Positions 1-7,837 of a stretch of 64,000 nucleotides of DNA are shown here, piece by piece. The DNA comes from Paracoccus sp. MKU1 (GTDB taxonomy: Bacteria > Pseudomonadota > Alphaproteobacteria > Rhodobacterales > Rhodobacteraceae): assembly GCF_001447385.1 (NCBI RefSeq), contig NZ_LLWQ01000221.1:62001-126000 (forward strand). Direction: 5' to 3'. Made by a program: the position numbers and the translations under genes. Numbering within the stretch: the first letter of the stretch is position 1; each line of letters opens with the position of its first letter. The notes under the pieces are model-generated. The model did not search any database, had not been told where the DNA came from, and saw nothing but the letters and a program-made list of their open reading frames with translations.

Positions 1-71
1 TTTGCGCCGGGATGCGACAATTGGGCCTATGTCCGCCGGATTTCGCATCGGTATGTTCCGCACGCCCGCGA

Positions 72-112
72 TTGACGCAGATCAATGCGCTTTCGCTGCT
101 AGGTTCTATACA
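72..112 (+). promoter_or_regulatory. FNR-type box and -10 element of the ccoGHIS promoter
   Basis: TTGAC-GCAG-ATCAA at 72-85 matches the FNR/FnrP consensus TTGAT-N4-ATCAA at nine of ten positions. A -10-like TATACA lies at 107-112, which predicts a start near 120. The box centre (78.5) then sits at about -41.5, the classical class II activator position. This fits known FNR control of ccoGHIS/rdxBHIS in Rhodobacterales. Positions 1-71 hold no gene I can support. Confidence 0.8.
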
Positions 113-138
113 CGAGCCACGCGCAACAGGAGCCAATC

Positions 139-1596
139 ATGTCGAATTCCGACATCGACCCGCCACGCCTCTATGCCGCCCGAGAGCCGATCTTCCCGCG
201 TCGGGTCAATGGCTGGTTCCGCAACCTGAAATGGGTCATCATGGCGGTGACCCTGGCGATCTATTACATCACCCCCTGGATCCGCTGGGACCGCGGCCCC
301 GGCATGCCCGACCAGGCGGTGCTGGTCGATCTGGCCAATCGCCGCTTCTATTTCTTCTGGATCGAGATCTGGCCGCATGAATTCTACTTCGTGGCGGGCC
401 TGCTGGTCATGGCGGGGCTGGGGCTGTTCCTGTTCACCTCGGCCCTGGGACGGGTCTGGTGCGGCTATGCCTGCCCGCAGACAGTCTGGACCGATCTGTT
501 CATCCTGACCGAACGCTGGGTCGAGGGCGACCGCAATGCCCGGGTGCGGCTGTGGAACGCGTCCTGGGACCTGCGCAAGCTGCGGCTGCGGCTGACGAAA
601 TGGGCGATCTGGCTGGTGATCGCGCTGGCGACCGGCGGTGCCTGGATCTTCTATTTCACCGATGCGCCGACGCTTCTGGGCAACCTGCTCACCGGCCAGG
701 CCCATCCCGTCGCCTATATCACCATGGGCATCCTGACCGCGACCACCTTCGTCTTCGGTGGCTTCGCGCGCGAGCAGATCTGCATCTATGCCTGTCCCTG
801 GCCGCGCATCCAGGCCGCGATGATGGACGAGGACACGCTGACCGTTGCCTATCGCGAATGGCGCGGCGAGCCGCGCGGCAAGCTGCACCGGGGCGAGCCG
901 ACGAAATCCGACGGCGGGACCAAGGGCGACTGCATCGACTGTATGGCCTGCGTGAACGTCTGCCCGATGGGCATCGACATCCGTGACGGCCAGCAGATGG
1001 AATGCATCACCTGTGCGCTCTGCATCGATGCCTGCGACGAGGTGATGGACAGGATCGGCAAGCCGCGCGGGCTGATCGACTACATGGCGCTGAAGGACGA
1101 GACCGCCGAGCGCGCCGGCGCTGCGCCCAAGCCGGTGCTCAAGCATATCCTGCGCCCGCGCACGATGCTGTATTTCACGCTCTGGGCGGGGATCGGCGTC
1201 GCGCTGGTGGTGGCGCTGTTCCTGCGCTCGCCCTTCGACCTGAACGTGACGCCGGTCAGGAACCCGCTTTACGTCACCATGGCCGACGGCGCGATCCGCA
1301 ACACCTATGCGTTGCGGCTGCGCAACAAGCAGGGGGCGGAGCGCGACTTTGCCGTCTCGGTGACCGGCGCCGACGGCGCCGCGCCCCAGGGCATCCGCCT
1401 GACGCTCGAAGGGCTGCCCGATACCGGTGTCAGCGTGCCGGCCGACAGCACCCATACCCAGCGCGTCTATGTCACCGCCGAAAAGGGCTCGGCCCTGGCG
1501 GAGACGGCGCAGAGCGAGTTGACGCTTTGGGTCGAGGATGTCACCGATGGGGTAAAGTCCCAAATCGGCACCGTCTTCCACGGAAGGAGCGAATGA
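139..1596 (+). CDS. ccoG: Cytochrome cbb3 oxidase accessory protein CcoG (FixG/RdxB)
   Basis: This 485-residue polyferredoxin-like membrane protein belongs to the CcoG/FixG/RdxB family, which reduces Cu(II) to Cu(I) for assembly of the CuB centre of cbb3 oxidase. Two CxxCxxCxxxC 4Fe-4S motifs are visible at residues 265-275 and 289-299. Extra cysteines in CGYACP (108-112) and near 215-219 lie in or next to membrane segments, and further hydrophobic segments fall around 33-50, 85-100, 155-173 and near 395. A periplasmic immunoglobulin-like C-terminal domain follows, as expected. The start is set by AGGAG at 128-132. It is the first gene of ccoGHIS; the structural ccoNOQP genes probably lie just upstream, outside the window. 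Confidence 0.96.
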   Translation: MSNSDIDPPRLYAAREPIFPRRVNGWFRNLKWVIMAVTLAIYYITPWIRWDRGPGMPDQAVLVDLANRRFYFFWIEIWPHEFYFVAGLLVMAGLGLFLFTSALGRVWCGYACPQTVWTDLFILTERWVEGDRNARVRLWNASWDLRKLRLRLTKWAIWLVIALATGGAWIFYFTDAPTLLGNLLTGQAHPVAYITMGILTATTFVFGGFAREQICIYACPWPRIQAAMMDEDTLTVAYREWRGEPRGKLHRGEPTKSDGGTKGDCIDCMACVNVCPMGIDIRDGQQMECITCALCIDACDEVMDRIGKPRGLIDYMALKDETAERAGAAPKPVLKHILRPRTMLYFTLWAGIGVALVVALFLRSPFDLNVTPVRNPLYVTMADGAIRNTYALRLRNKQGAERDFAVSVTGADGAAPQGIRLTLEGLPDTGVSVPADSTHTQRVYVTAEKGSALAETAQSELTLWVEDVTDGVKSQIGTVFHGRSE

Positions 1597-2060
1597 TGCC
1601 CCGCGAACTGACCGGCCGCCATGTGCTGATCATCACCCTGGGCGCCTTTGGCACCATCATCGCCGTCAACGTGTTCATGGCGGTCAAGGCCGTCGGCACT
1701 TTCCCGGGGCTGGAGGTCAAGAACAGCTATGTGGCGTCGCAAAGCTTCGACCGCGACCGCGACGCCCAGGCGGCGCTGAACTGGACGGTGACGCCGGAAT
1801 ATGACGGGCGCGAGCTTACCCTGGCGATCCGGGACGGGCAGGGCCTTCCGGCCCGCGTGCAGGGGCTGGAGGTGACGGTCGGCCGCCCCACCCATATGCG
1901 CGAGGACCGGCGCCCCGAATTCACCTATACCGGCGGGTTGTTCCACGCGCCGCTGGCGCTGGAGCCGGGGCTGTGGAACATCCACCTGACCGCCACCGCG
2001 CCGGATGGCACGGTTTTCCGCCAGCGCATCGACCATTACCACGGCAACCGGGTGAACTGA
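1596..2060 (+). CDS. ccoH: cbb3 oxidase assembly protein CcoH (FixH)
   Basis: This protein of about 154 residues has one N-terminal membrane segment (roughly 10-30) and a periplasmic FixH domain containing a YTGGLF motif and a C-terminal DHYHGNRVN. CcoH is needed for stable assembly of cbb3 oxidase and associates with CcoN during maturation. Two ATG codons are available. That at 1593 overlaps the ccoG stop as ATGA but is only 3 nt from AGGAG (1585-1589), whereas that at 1596 has a better 6-nt spacing and is chosen here. The tight junction implies translational coupling with ccoG, and ccoI follows after one base. Confidence 0.92.
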   Translation: MPRELTGRHVLIITLGAFGTIIAVNVFMAVKAVGTFPGLEVKNSYVASQSFDRDRDAQAALNWTVTPEYDGRELTLAIRDGQGLPARVQGLEVTVGRPTHMREDRRPEFTYTGGLFHAPLALEPGLWNIHLTATAPDGTVFRQRIDHYHGNRVN

Positions 2061-2061
2061 G

Positions 2062-4260
2062 ATGTCCGACGCCACGCTGCACGACCACGATGCCCGGCTT
2101 TCGGCCTGCCCGGCCTGCGACGCCGCGCCGCTGGCGCAGCGCATCGCCGGGGCCATGGGCGGGCAAGGGGACATCGTCCTGTCCCTGCCGACGATCCATT
2201 GCGCGACCTGCATCACCGATGTCGAGCGGGTGCTGAACCGCCATCCCGGCGTCAGGGACGCGCGGGTGAACCTGACGCTGCGCCGCGTCACCGTGGACGC
2301 GCCCGGCATGAGTGCCGAGGAGCTGATCCCGGTGGTCGAGGGCATCGGCTACGAGGCGCATGAGCTGGACCCCGCCGCGCTCTCCGCCAGCGCCGCCGAC
2401 CGGCAGGGCCGCGACATCCTGATGCGCATCGGCGTGTCGGGCTTCGCGATGATGAACATCATGATCCTGTCGGTCGCGGTCTGGTCGGGGGCCGAGGACG
2501 CGACGCGCGACATGTTCCACTGGATTTCCGGTGCCATCGCCCTGCCGACAGTCGCCTTCGCCGGGCAGCCCTTCTTTTCCAGCGCCTGGCGGGCGCTGCG
2601 GCACGGGCGGCTGGGGATGGACGTGCCGATCTCGCTGGCGCTGATCCTGGCCAGCGCGATTTCGGTCTATGAGACGCTGCATTCCGGCCATCACGCCTAT
2701 TTCGACGCGGCGGTGATGCTGTGCTTCTTCCTGCTGATCGGGCGCTACCTGGACTATCGCACCCGCGCCGTCGCCCGCTCGGCCGCTGAGGAACTGACCG
2801 CGCTGGAGGTGCCGCGGGCTTTCCGCGTAACGGCTGCGGGCGACGAGCCGGTTCCGGTGGCCGAACTGGTTCCGGGCGACCTGATCCGCATCCGCCCCGG
2901 CGCCCGCGTCCCCGCCGATGGAGAGATTGCCGAGGGCAGCAGCGAGATCGACCGCTCGCTCTTGACCGGCGAGAGCATCCCGGTCGCGGCTGGCCCCGGC
3001 CTTGCGCTTTCGGCGGGTGAGGTGAACCTGACCGGGCCGCTGGTGATGCGGGTGACGGCTGCGGGGCGCGACAGCTCGCTGGCGCGGCTGACGGCGCTGG
3101 TCGCGGCGGCGGAATCGGCGCGCGGCCATTACACCGGGCTCGCCGACCGCGCCTCGCGGCTCTATTCGCCGCTGGTGCATCTTCTGGCCTTTTGCAGCTT
3201 TCTCGGCTGGTATCTGACCACGCATGACCTGCGGCTGGCGGTGAACGTGGCCGCAGCGGTGCTGATCATCACCTGCCCCTGCGCCCTGGGCCTGGCGGTG
3301 CCGGCGGTGGTCACGGCCGCCTCGGGCCGGCTGTTCCGGCGCGGCATGCTGATCAAGGACGGCACCGCGCTGGAGCGTCTGGCCGAGGTCGATGCCGCGG
3401 TCTTCGACAAGACCGGCACCCTGACCATGGGCGTGCCGCAACTGGTCTCGCTGGACCCGATCCCGACCGGGGCCCGCCCCGTGGCACTGGCTTTGGCGCA
3501 GGGATCGGGCCATCCGCTGTCGCAGGCGCTGGCCCAGGCCTTGCTGGAAGCCGGAACCGAACCCGCTCCGCTGGCCGATCTGCGCGAGGTGCCGGGCTAT
3601 GGCATCACGGGGATCTGGCAGGGGCGCGAGGTGCGGCTGGGCCGCGCCGACTGGCTGGGGGCCGAGCATGGCGATGCGACGCTGTCGGCAAGCTGGCTTT
3701 CGCTGGGACAGGGGGGGGCGATCCGGCTGGAGTTTTCGGACCGGCTGCGGCCAGGGGCCGAGGCCTGCGTGGCGCGGATCCTTGCCTCGGGCCGGCGGGT
3801 GATGCTGCTGTCGGGCGATGCGGCGCCGGTGGTCCAGGATCTGGCGCAGCGGCTCGGCATCGCGGAATGGCGGGCCGGTGTCACCCCGGTCGAAAAGGCC
3901 GAGGCCCTGCGCGATCTGCGCCGGCAGGGGCTGCATCCGCTGATGGTCGGCGACGGGCTGAACGACACCGCCGCCCTGACCGAGGCGCATGTCTCGATCT
4001 CGCCCGCCTCGGCGCTGGATGCGGCGCGCACCGCCTCGGACATGGTGCTGATGGGCAGCGACCTTTCGCCGGTGGCCGAGGCGCTGGAGCTGGCGCGCAG
4101 CGCCCGCGCCCGGATCAAGGAGAATTTCGCCATCTCGCTGGTCTACAACATCGTCGCGGTGCCCATCGCCATCGCCGGCTTCGCGACGCCCCTGATGGCG
4201 GCGCTGGCCATGTCGCTGAGTTCGATCAGCGTGACGCTGAACGCGTTGCGGTTGCGATAG
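2062..4260 (+). CDS. ccoI: Copper-transporting P1B-type ATPase CcoI (FixI)
   Basis: This 732-residue P1B ATPase exports Cu(I) across the inner membrane for incorporation into cbb3 oxidase. A cytoplasmic CATC copper-binding motif lies at residues 47-50 and a second, more N-terminal CPAC pair at 16-19. The transmembrane CPC ion motif is at 405-407, the phosphorylation motif DKTGTLT begins at 449, and GDGLND begins at 630. Its position in ccoGHIS identifies it as CcoI rather than the detoxifying CopA. It starts one base after the ccoH stop without a strong ribosome binding site, suggesting coupling. Confidence 0.95.
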   Translation: MSDATLHDHDARLSACPACDAAPLAQRIAGAMGGQGDIVLSLPTIHCATCITDVERVLNRHPGVRDARVNLTLRRVTVDAPGMSAEELIPVVEGIGYEAHELDPAALSASAADRQGRDILMRIGVSGFAMMNIMILSVAVWSGAEDATRDMFHWISGAIALPTVAFAGQPFFSSAWRALRHGRLGMDVPISLALILASAISVYETLHSGHHAYFDAAVMLCFFLLIGRYLDYRTRAVARSAAEELTALEVPRAFRVTAAGDEPVPVAELVPGDLIRIRPGARVPADGEIAEGSSEIDRSLLTGESIPVAAGPGLALSAGEVNLTGPLVMRVTAAGRDSSLARLTALVAAAESARGHYTGLADRASRLYSPLVHLLAFCSFLGWYLTTHDLRLAVNVAAAVLIITCPCALGLAVPAVVTAASGRLFRRGMLIKDGTALERLAEVDAAVFDKTGTLTMGVPQLVSLDPIPTGARPVALALAQGSGHPLSQALAQALLEAGTEPAPLADLREVPGYGITGIWQGREVRLGRADWLGAEHGDATLSASWLSLGQGGAIRLEFSDRLRPGAEACVARILASGRRVMLLSGDAAPVVQDLAQRLGIAEWRAGVTPVEKAEALRDLRRQGLHPLMVGDGLNDTAALTEAHVSISPASALDAARTASDMVLMGSDLSPVAEALELARSARARIKENFAISLVYNIVAVPIAIAGFATPLMAALAMSLSSISVTLNALRLR

Positions 4261-4269
4261 GGAGGAAGC

Positions 4270-4428
4270 ATGGAAATCCTCGGCCTTCTGATTCCGGTTT
4301 CCCTGGGCCTTGGCGGGCTTGGCCTGCTGGCCTTCATCTGGTCCCTGCGCGGCCGTCAATACGACGATCCAAAGGGCGATGCTGAACGGATCCTCAGCTC
4401 GGAATGGGACGACCATCCCAAGCCGTGA
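4270..4428 (+). CDS. ccoS: cbb3 oxidase maturation protein CcoS (FixS)
   Basis: This is a very short gene of 52 codons, easily missed. It starts at ATG 4270 behind GGAGGAA at 4261-4267. The product has a single N-terminal membrane helix (residues about 4-25) followed by the CcoS signature around RGRQYDDPKGDAERIL, and ends in acidic residues. CcoS is needed for insertion of the redox cofactors into CcoN. Length, position directly after ccoI and motif all agree with the family. Confidence 0.95.
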   Translation: MEILGLLIPVSLGLGGLGLLAFIWSLRGRQYDDPKGDAERILSSEWDDHPKP

Positions 4429-4514
4429 TACGGGCCCCCGTGGTCACGGCCTTGTTGGCTTGCATTATCAACGGCGAAAGGCCAATCAGGCGCCATCCAA
4501 CAGACAGGTGAGCG

Positions 4515-5816
4515 ATGGCCAGCCCCGCCCCGTTTTCGCGTTTCGAATTCATGATCGCCTGGCGCTATCTGCGCGCGCGCCGTGCCGAGGGCGGAGTCAG
4601 CGTGATGACCTGGATCAGTCTGATCGGCATCACCCTGGGGGTGATGGCACTGATCGCCACCCTGGCGGTGCGCGCCGGTTTCCGGGCCGAATTCGTCGAT
4701 ACGATCCTGGGCGCCAACGCTCATAGCACCGTCTATTACGCGCCCACGCAGATCTATAACGAACTGACCGAGGAGACCTATGTCACCCCCGGCCGGATCG
4801 AGGATTACGATGCGCTGGCCGCGAAGATTGCCCAGATCCCCGGCGTGACCCGCGCGGTTCCGGCCGTCCGCGCCCAGGTCATGGCGCGGCAGGGCGAGTC
4901 GGCGGCCTTGGGCGATGTCTATGGCATCACGCTCGACTCGCTCAAGGCGATATCGGGCATCGTCGATCCCCAGCACGCGGCGGGCAATATCGAGGATTTC
5001 GACAGCGGCATCGCGATCGGCATCGGCATGGCGCGCGATCTGGGCGTCGGCATTGGCGACCGGCTGCAACTGGTGGCGCCCGAGGGTGCCAAGACCCCCT
5101 TCGGCACCACGCCGAGGGTCGAATCCTTCGAGGTGGTCTATATCTTCTCGGCCGGGCGCTATGACGTGGACAAGGCGCGCGTCTACATGCCGATGGCCGA
5201 GGCGCAGAGCTTCTTCAACCGCGAGGGGCTCGCCGACGAGATCGGGGTCTTCGTCTCCGACCCCGAGCGGGTCGATGGCTGGACCATGCCGCTCTTGCAA
5301 GCCGCAGGCGAGCGGGGGCAGGTCTGGACCTGGCGCGACGCCTCGGGATCCTTTCTCGCGGCGCTCGACATGGAGGATGACGTGATGTTCATCATCCTGT
5401 CGATCCTGGTGCTGATCGCCTCGATGAACATCACATCGGGGCTGATCATGCTGGTCAAGAACAAGGGCCGCGACATCGGCATCCTGCGCACCATGGGCCT
5501 GACCGAGGGTTCGGTCCTGCGGGTGTTCTTCCTCTGCGGCGCCTTTACCGGGGTGATCGGCACCATTGCCGGCGTGGTTCTGGGCGTGGCTCTCTCGCTG
5601 AACGTCGATCACATCATGGCGGCGCTTAACGCGCTGACCGGCGGCAATGCCTGGCAGCCCGAGGTGCGCGGCATCTACCAGCTTACCGCCGATCTGCGGG
5701 CCTGGGACATCTTCCGGGCGGCGGCGCTGTCGCTGGCCCTGTCCTTCATCGTCACCATTTTCCCTGCGCGCCGCGCCGCGCGCATGAACCCGGTGGAGGC
5801 GCTGCGCTATGAGTGA
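4515..5816 (+). CDS. lolC: Lipoprotein-releasing ABC transporter permease, LolC/E family
   Basis: This 433-residue permease belongs to the FtsX-like LolC/LolE family that extracts outer-membrane lipoproteins from the inner membrane and hands them to LolA. One membrane helix near residues 32-55 is followed by a large periplasmic MacB-like domain (about 60-285) and three C-terminal helices (about 290-420). The end RRAARMNPVEALRYE is typical. Only one permease gene is present next to lolD, as is usual in alphaproteobacteria, where the permease presumably acts as a homodimer. The stop overlaps the lolD start by 8 bases. About 85 bases without a gene separate it from ccoS. Confidence 0.92.
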   Translation: MASPAPFSRFEFMIAWRYLRARRAEGGVSVMTWISLIGITLGVMALIATLAVRAGFRAEFVDTILGANAHSTVYYAPTQIYNELTEETYVTPGRIEDYDALAAKIAQIPGVTRAVPAVRAQVMARQGESAALGDVYGITLDSLKAISGIVDPQHAAGNIEDFDSGIAIGIGMARDLGVGIGDRLQLVAPEGAKTPFGTTPRVESFEVVYIFSAGRYDVDKARVYMPMAEAQSFFNREGLADEIGVFVSDPERVDGWTMPLLQAAGERGQVWTWRDASGSFLAALDMEDDVMFIILSILVLIASMNITSGLIMLVKNKGRDIGILRTMGLTEGSVLRVFFLCGAFTGVIGTIAGVVLGVALSLNVDHIMAALNALTGGNAWQPEVRGIYQLTADLRAWDIFRAAALSLALSFIVTIFPARRAARMNPVEALRYE

Positions 5817-6471
5817 CGTCCTGGTTCTGGAAGGCATCTCCAAGACTTACGGCATCGGTGGACCAGCGCCGGTGCCGGTCCTGTCGGACCTGTCGCTTTC
5901 GGTGGCGCGGGGCGAGGTGGTGGCGCTGGTCGCGCCCTCGGGCGCCGGGAAATCGACGCTGCTGCATATCGCCGGCCTCCTGGACAGTGCGGATGCCGGC
6001 CGGGTGCTGCTGAGCGGGCGCGACATGGCCGGGCAGAGCGACCGGGCACGGACCGAGGCGCGGCGCGAGCAACTGGGCTTCGTCTATCAATTCCACCATC
6101 TGCTGCCGGAGTTTTCGGCGGCGGAGAACATCGTCCTGCCTCAATTGGCCAACGGTGTTTCCCAGGCTGCGGCGCGGGCGCGGGCGCTGGACCTGCTGGG
6201 CCGGGTGGGGCTGTCGCATCGTGCCGATCACCGGCCGGCGCAATTGTCGGGGGGCGAGCAGCAGCGCGCCGCCTTCTGCCGGGCGCTGGCGAACCAGCCC
6301 TCGCTGCTGCTGGCGGACGAGCCGACGGGAAATCTGGATCCGGCGACTTCGGACAAGGTCTTCGACGTGCTGATGGCGCTGGTGCGCGAGACCGGGCTCG
6401 CGGCGCTGATCGCCACCCATAACATGGAACTGGCGGCGCGGATGGACCGGGTGATCCGGCTGGGCGCATGA
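5809..6471 (+). CDS. lolD: Lipoprotein-releasing ABC transporter ATPase LolD
   Basis: This 220-residue ATP-binding subunit carries Walker A (APSGAGKST, about 43-51), the signature LSGGEQQR (from about 146) and Walker B LLLADEPTGNLDP (about 166-178). The LDP extension and size are characteristic of the LolD/MacB group. It starts inside lolC (8-base overlap) and its stop overlaps the next gene as ATGA, so the three genes are probably cotranslated. Confidence 0.93.
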   Translation: MSDVLVLEGISKTYGIGGPAPVPVLSDLSLSVARGEVVALVAPSGAGKSTLLHIAGLLDSADAGRVLLSGRDMAGQSDRARTEARREQLGFVYQFHHLLPEFSAAENIVLPQLANGVSQAAARARALDLLGRVGLSHRADHRPAQLSGGEQQRAAFCRALANQPSLLLADEPTGNLDPATSDKVFDVLMALVRETGLAALIATHNMELAARMDRVIRLGA

Positions 6472-6971
6472 GACGCGCAACGGCAGCCTGCGCGGCATTC
6501 TGCTGTCTCTCGGCCCCCGCCGCGGCCGATCCGGTCGAGCAATTCGGCACGACGATGAAATACGGCTTGCCCCTGGCCGCGGCGGTCTGTGCCGCCGATC
6601 AGGACCGGCTGGAGGATTTCGCCGTGCGGGGCGTGCTGCAAGCCGCGCTGGTCTGGGGGATGAAGGCGTTCTTCGACGGCCAGCCGATCTCGCGCCGGCC
6701 CTCGGGCGAGGGCAAGGGCTTCCCCTCCGGCCATACGGCGGCGGCGTTCTTCGGGGCGGCGGATCTGGCGGGGAAATGCTTCGATGACCGGCCCGAGGCC
6801 GGGGCACTGGCCTATGGCGCGGCGGGGCTGACCGGCTGGAGCCGGGTCCATGCCGGCGAACACACCCCGGCGCAGGTGTTTGGCGGCGCGCTGCTGGGGA
6901 TCTCCTTCGGTGCCGCCAGCTTCGGCATCGGCAGCGAGGGGGTGAGCTTTTCGCTGGGAATGAAGTTCTAA
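6468..6971 (+). CDS. PAP2-like phosphatase, probably periplasmic or envelope-located
   Basis: This 167-residue protein has an N-terminal signal-like segment (residues 1-20, ending AAAD). The PAP2 core shows GFPSGHT (84-90) and GWSRVHAGEH (123-132). The family's last motif is SR-x5-H-x3-D; here SR and His132 are present but residue 136 is Gln instead of Asp. The N-terminal KxxxxxxRP motif is also poorly formed (K66, RRP at 76-78). It may therefore be a weak, altered or inactive phosphatase of lipid or diphosphate substrates. The start overlaps lolD by ATGA, linking it to lipoprotein sorting. Confidence 0.75.
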   Translation: MRRATAACAAFCCLSAPAAADPVEQFGTTMKYGLPLAAAVCAADQDRLEDFAVRGVLQAALVWGMKAFFDGQPISRRPSGEGKGFPSGHTAAAFFGAADLAGKCFDDRPEAGALAYGAAGLTGWSRVHAGEHTPAQVFGGALLGISFGAASFGIGSEGVSFSLGMKF

Positions 6972-7072
6972 TTAACCGATTGTTAGACCTTGTATTTTAA
7001 GGATATCCCTGTTGATGTTCGAGGGATGTTCTGCATGATCCGGACAGCGATTCATCCAGATGAGGTTTTCAG

Positions 7073-7474
7073 ATGCGGATTCTTGCCCTGCCGGCGACGC
7101 TGGCGCTTTTGCTTACCCTCGCGGCCTGCGCCCAGACCCAGATCCAACCCATGACCAGGGACACCTTCAAGGTTGCGACCCATGCCGCGCCGGCCTGCGG
7201 CCCGTCCGGCGCCCGGAACGTGGCGTTCAAATCGGCGGCCATCGAGGTGATCCGCAAGGGGGGCGACAGGTTCGTGATCCTGGGCGATCACAGCGACAGC
7301 GGGTTGCAGGGCGATTTCTTCCGGGGCTTCCAGCAGAATTATTCTCAGGGCATGGTCGTGAAGATGGTTCCCGAAGGCTCGCCCGAGGCTAGGAACGCTC
7401 TCTCGGCGCGCGAAACCCTCGGCGCAGACTGGCAGGATATCGTCGCGAAGGGCACACCCGCCACCTGCGGCTGA
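7073..7474 (+). CDS. Small putative lipoprotein of unknown function
   Basis: This 133-residue protein has a lipoprotein signal peptide (residues 1-19, lipobox LAAC with Cys19). The rest is a small soluble domain with Cys42 and a C-terminal Cys132 that could form a disulfide. I do not recognise the family. About 100 AT-richer bases without a gene precede it, which may hold its own promoter. It converges on ynfA with 27 bases between the stops. Confidence 0.75.
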   Translation: MRILALPATLALLLTLAACAQTQIQPMTRDTFKVATHAAPACGPSGARNVAFKSAAIEVIRKGGDRFVILGDHSDSGLQGDFFRGFQQNYSQGMVVKMVPEGSPEARNALSARETLGADWQDIVAKGTPATCG

Positions 7475-7501
7475 ACTGCCCGCCGTGACCTCGGGCGGAG
7501 T

Positions 7502-7837
7502 TCATGCTGCACGGGGGCCGGTCAGGATCACCATCGCCCCCAGCACGCAAAGCCCACCGCCCAGCAGATCCCAGCGCGTTGGCACCTGTCCTTCTGTCAG
7601 CCACAGCCAGCCGAGCGAGGCCGTGACATAGATCCCGCCATAGGCAGCATAGGCGCGGCCGGCGAAATCTGCATCCACCCGCGTCAGGAGCCAGGCGAAA
7701 ACTGCCAGCGACAGCATCCCCGGAACCAGCCAGAGGGGCGATTTTCCAAGCCGCAGCCAGGCCCAGAAGGCAAAGCAGCCGGCGATCTCGGCCAGCGCCG
7801 CCAGAACATAGACGGCAAGCGAGGCCGCCAGGGTCAC
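7502..7837 (-). CDS. ynfA: YnfA/UPF0060 family small membrane protein
   Basis: This 111-residue protein has four predicted membrane helices and the family signatures AEIAGCFAFWAWLR near the N-terminus and RAYAAYGGIYV in the third quarter. Family members are about 108 residues and are related to small multidrug-resistance-like transporters; the substrate is unproven. The only start that fits the family N-terminus is GTG at 7835-7837, which overlaps the parE stop by 4 bases. Translation therefore probably depends on ribosomes terminating on parE. Confidence 0.88.
   Translation of the reverse strand: MTLAASLAVYVLAALAEIAGCFAFWAWLRLGKSPLWLVPGMLSLAVFAWLLTRVDADFAGRAYAAYGGIYVTASLGWLWLTEGQVPTRWDLLGGGLCVLGAMVILTGPRAA

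Noticed and set aside
106..1581. Long minus-strand open frame opposite ccoG
   Set aside because: It is antisense to a certain gene and its product is low-complexity (His/Arg/Gln/Asp-rich), the usual shadow of GC-rich coding DNA. The same applies to 1921-4416, 4356-5843, 11659-14856 and similar frames.
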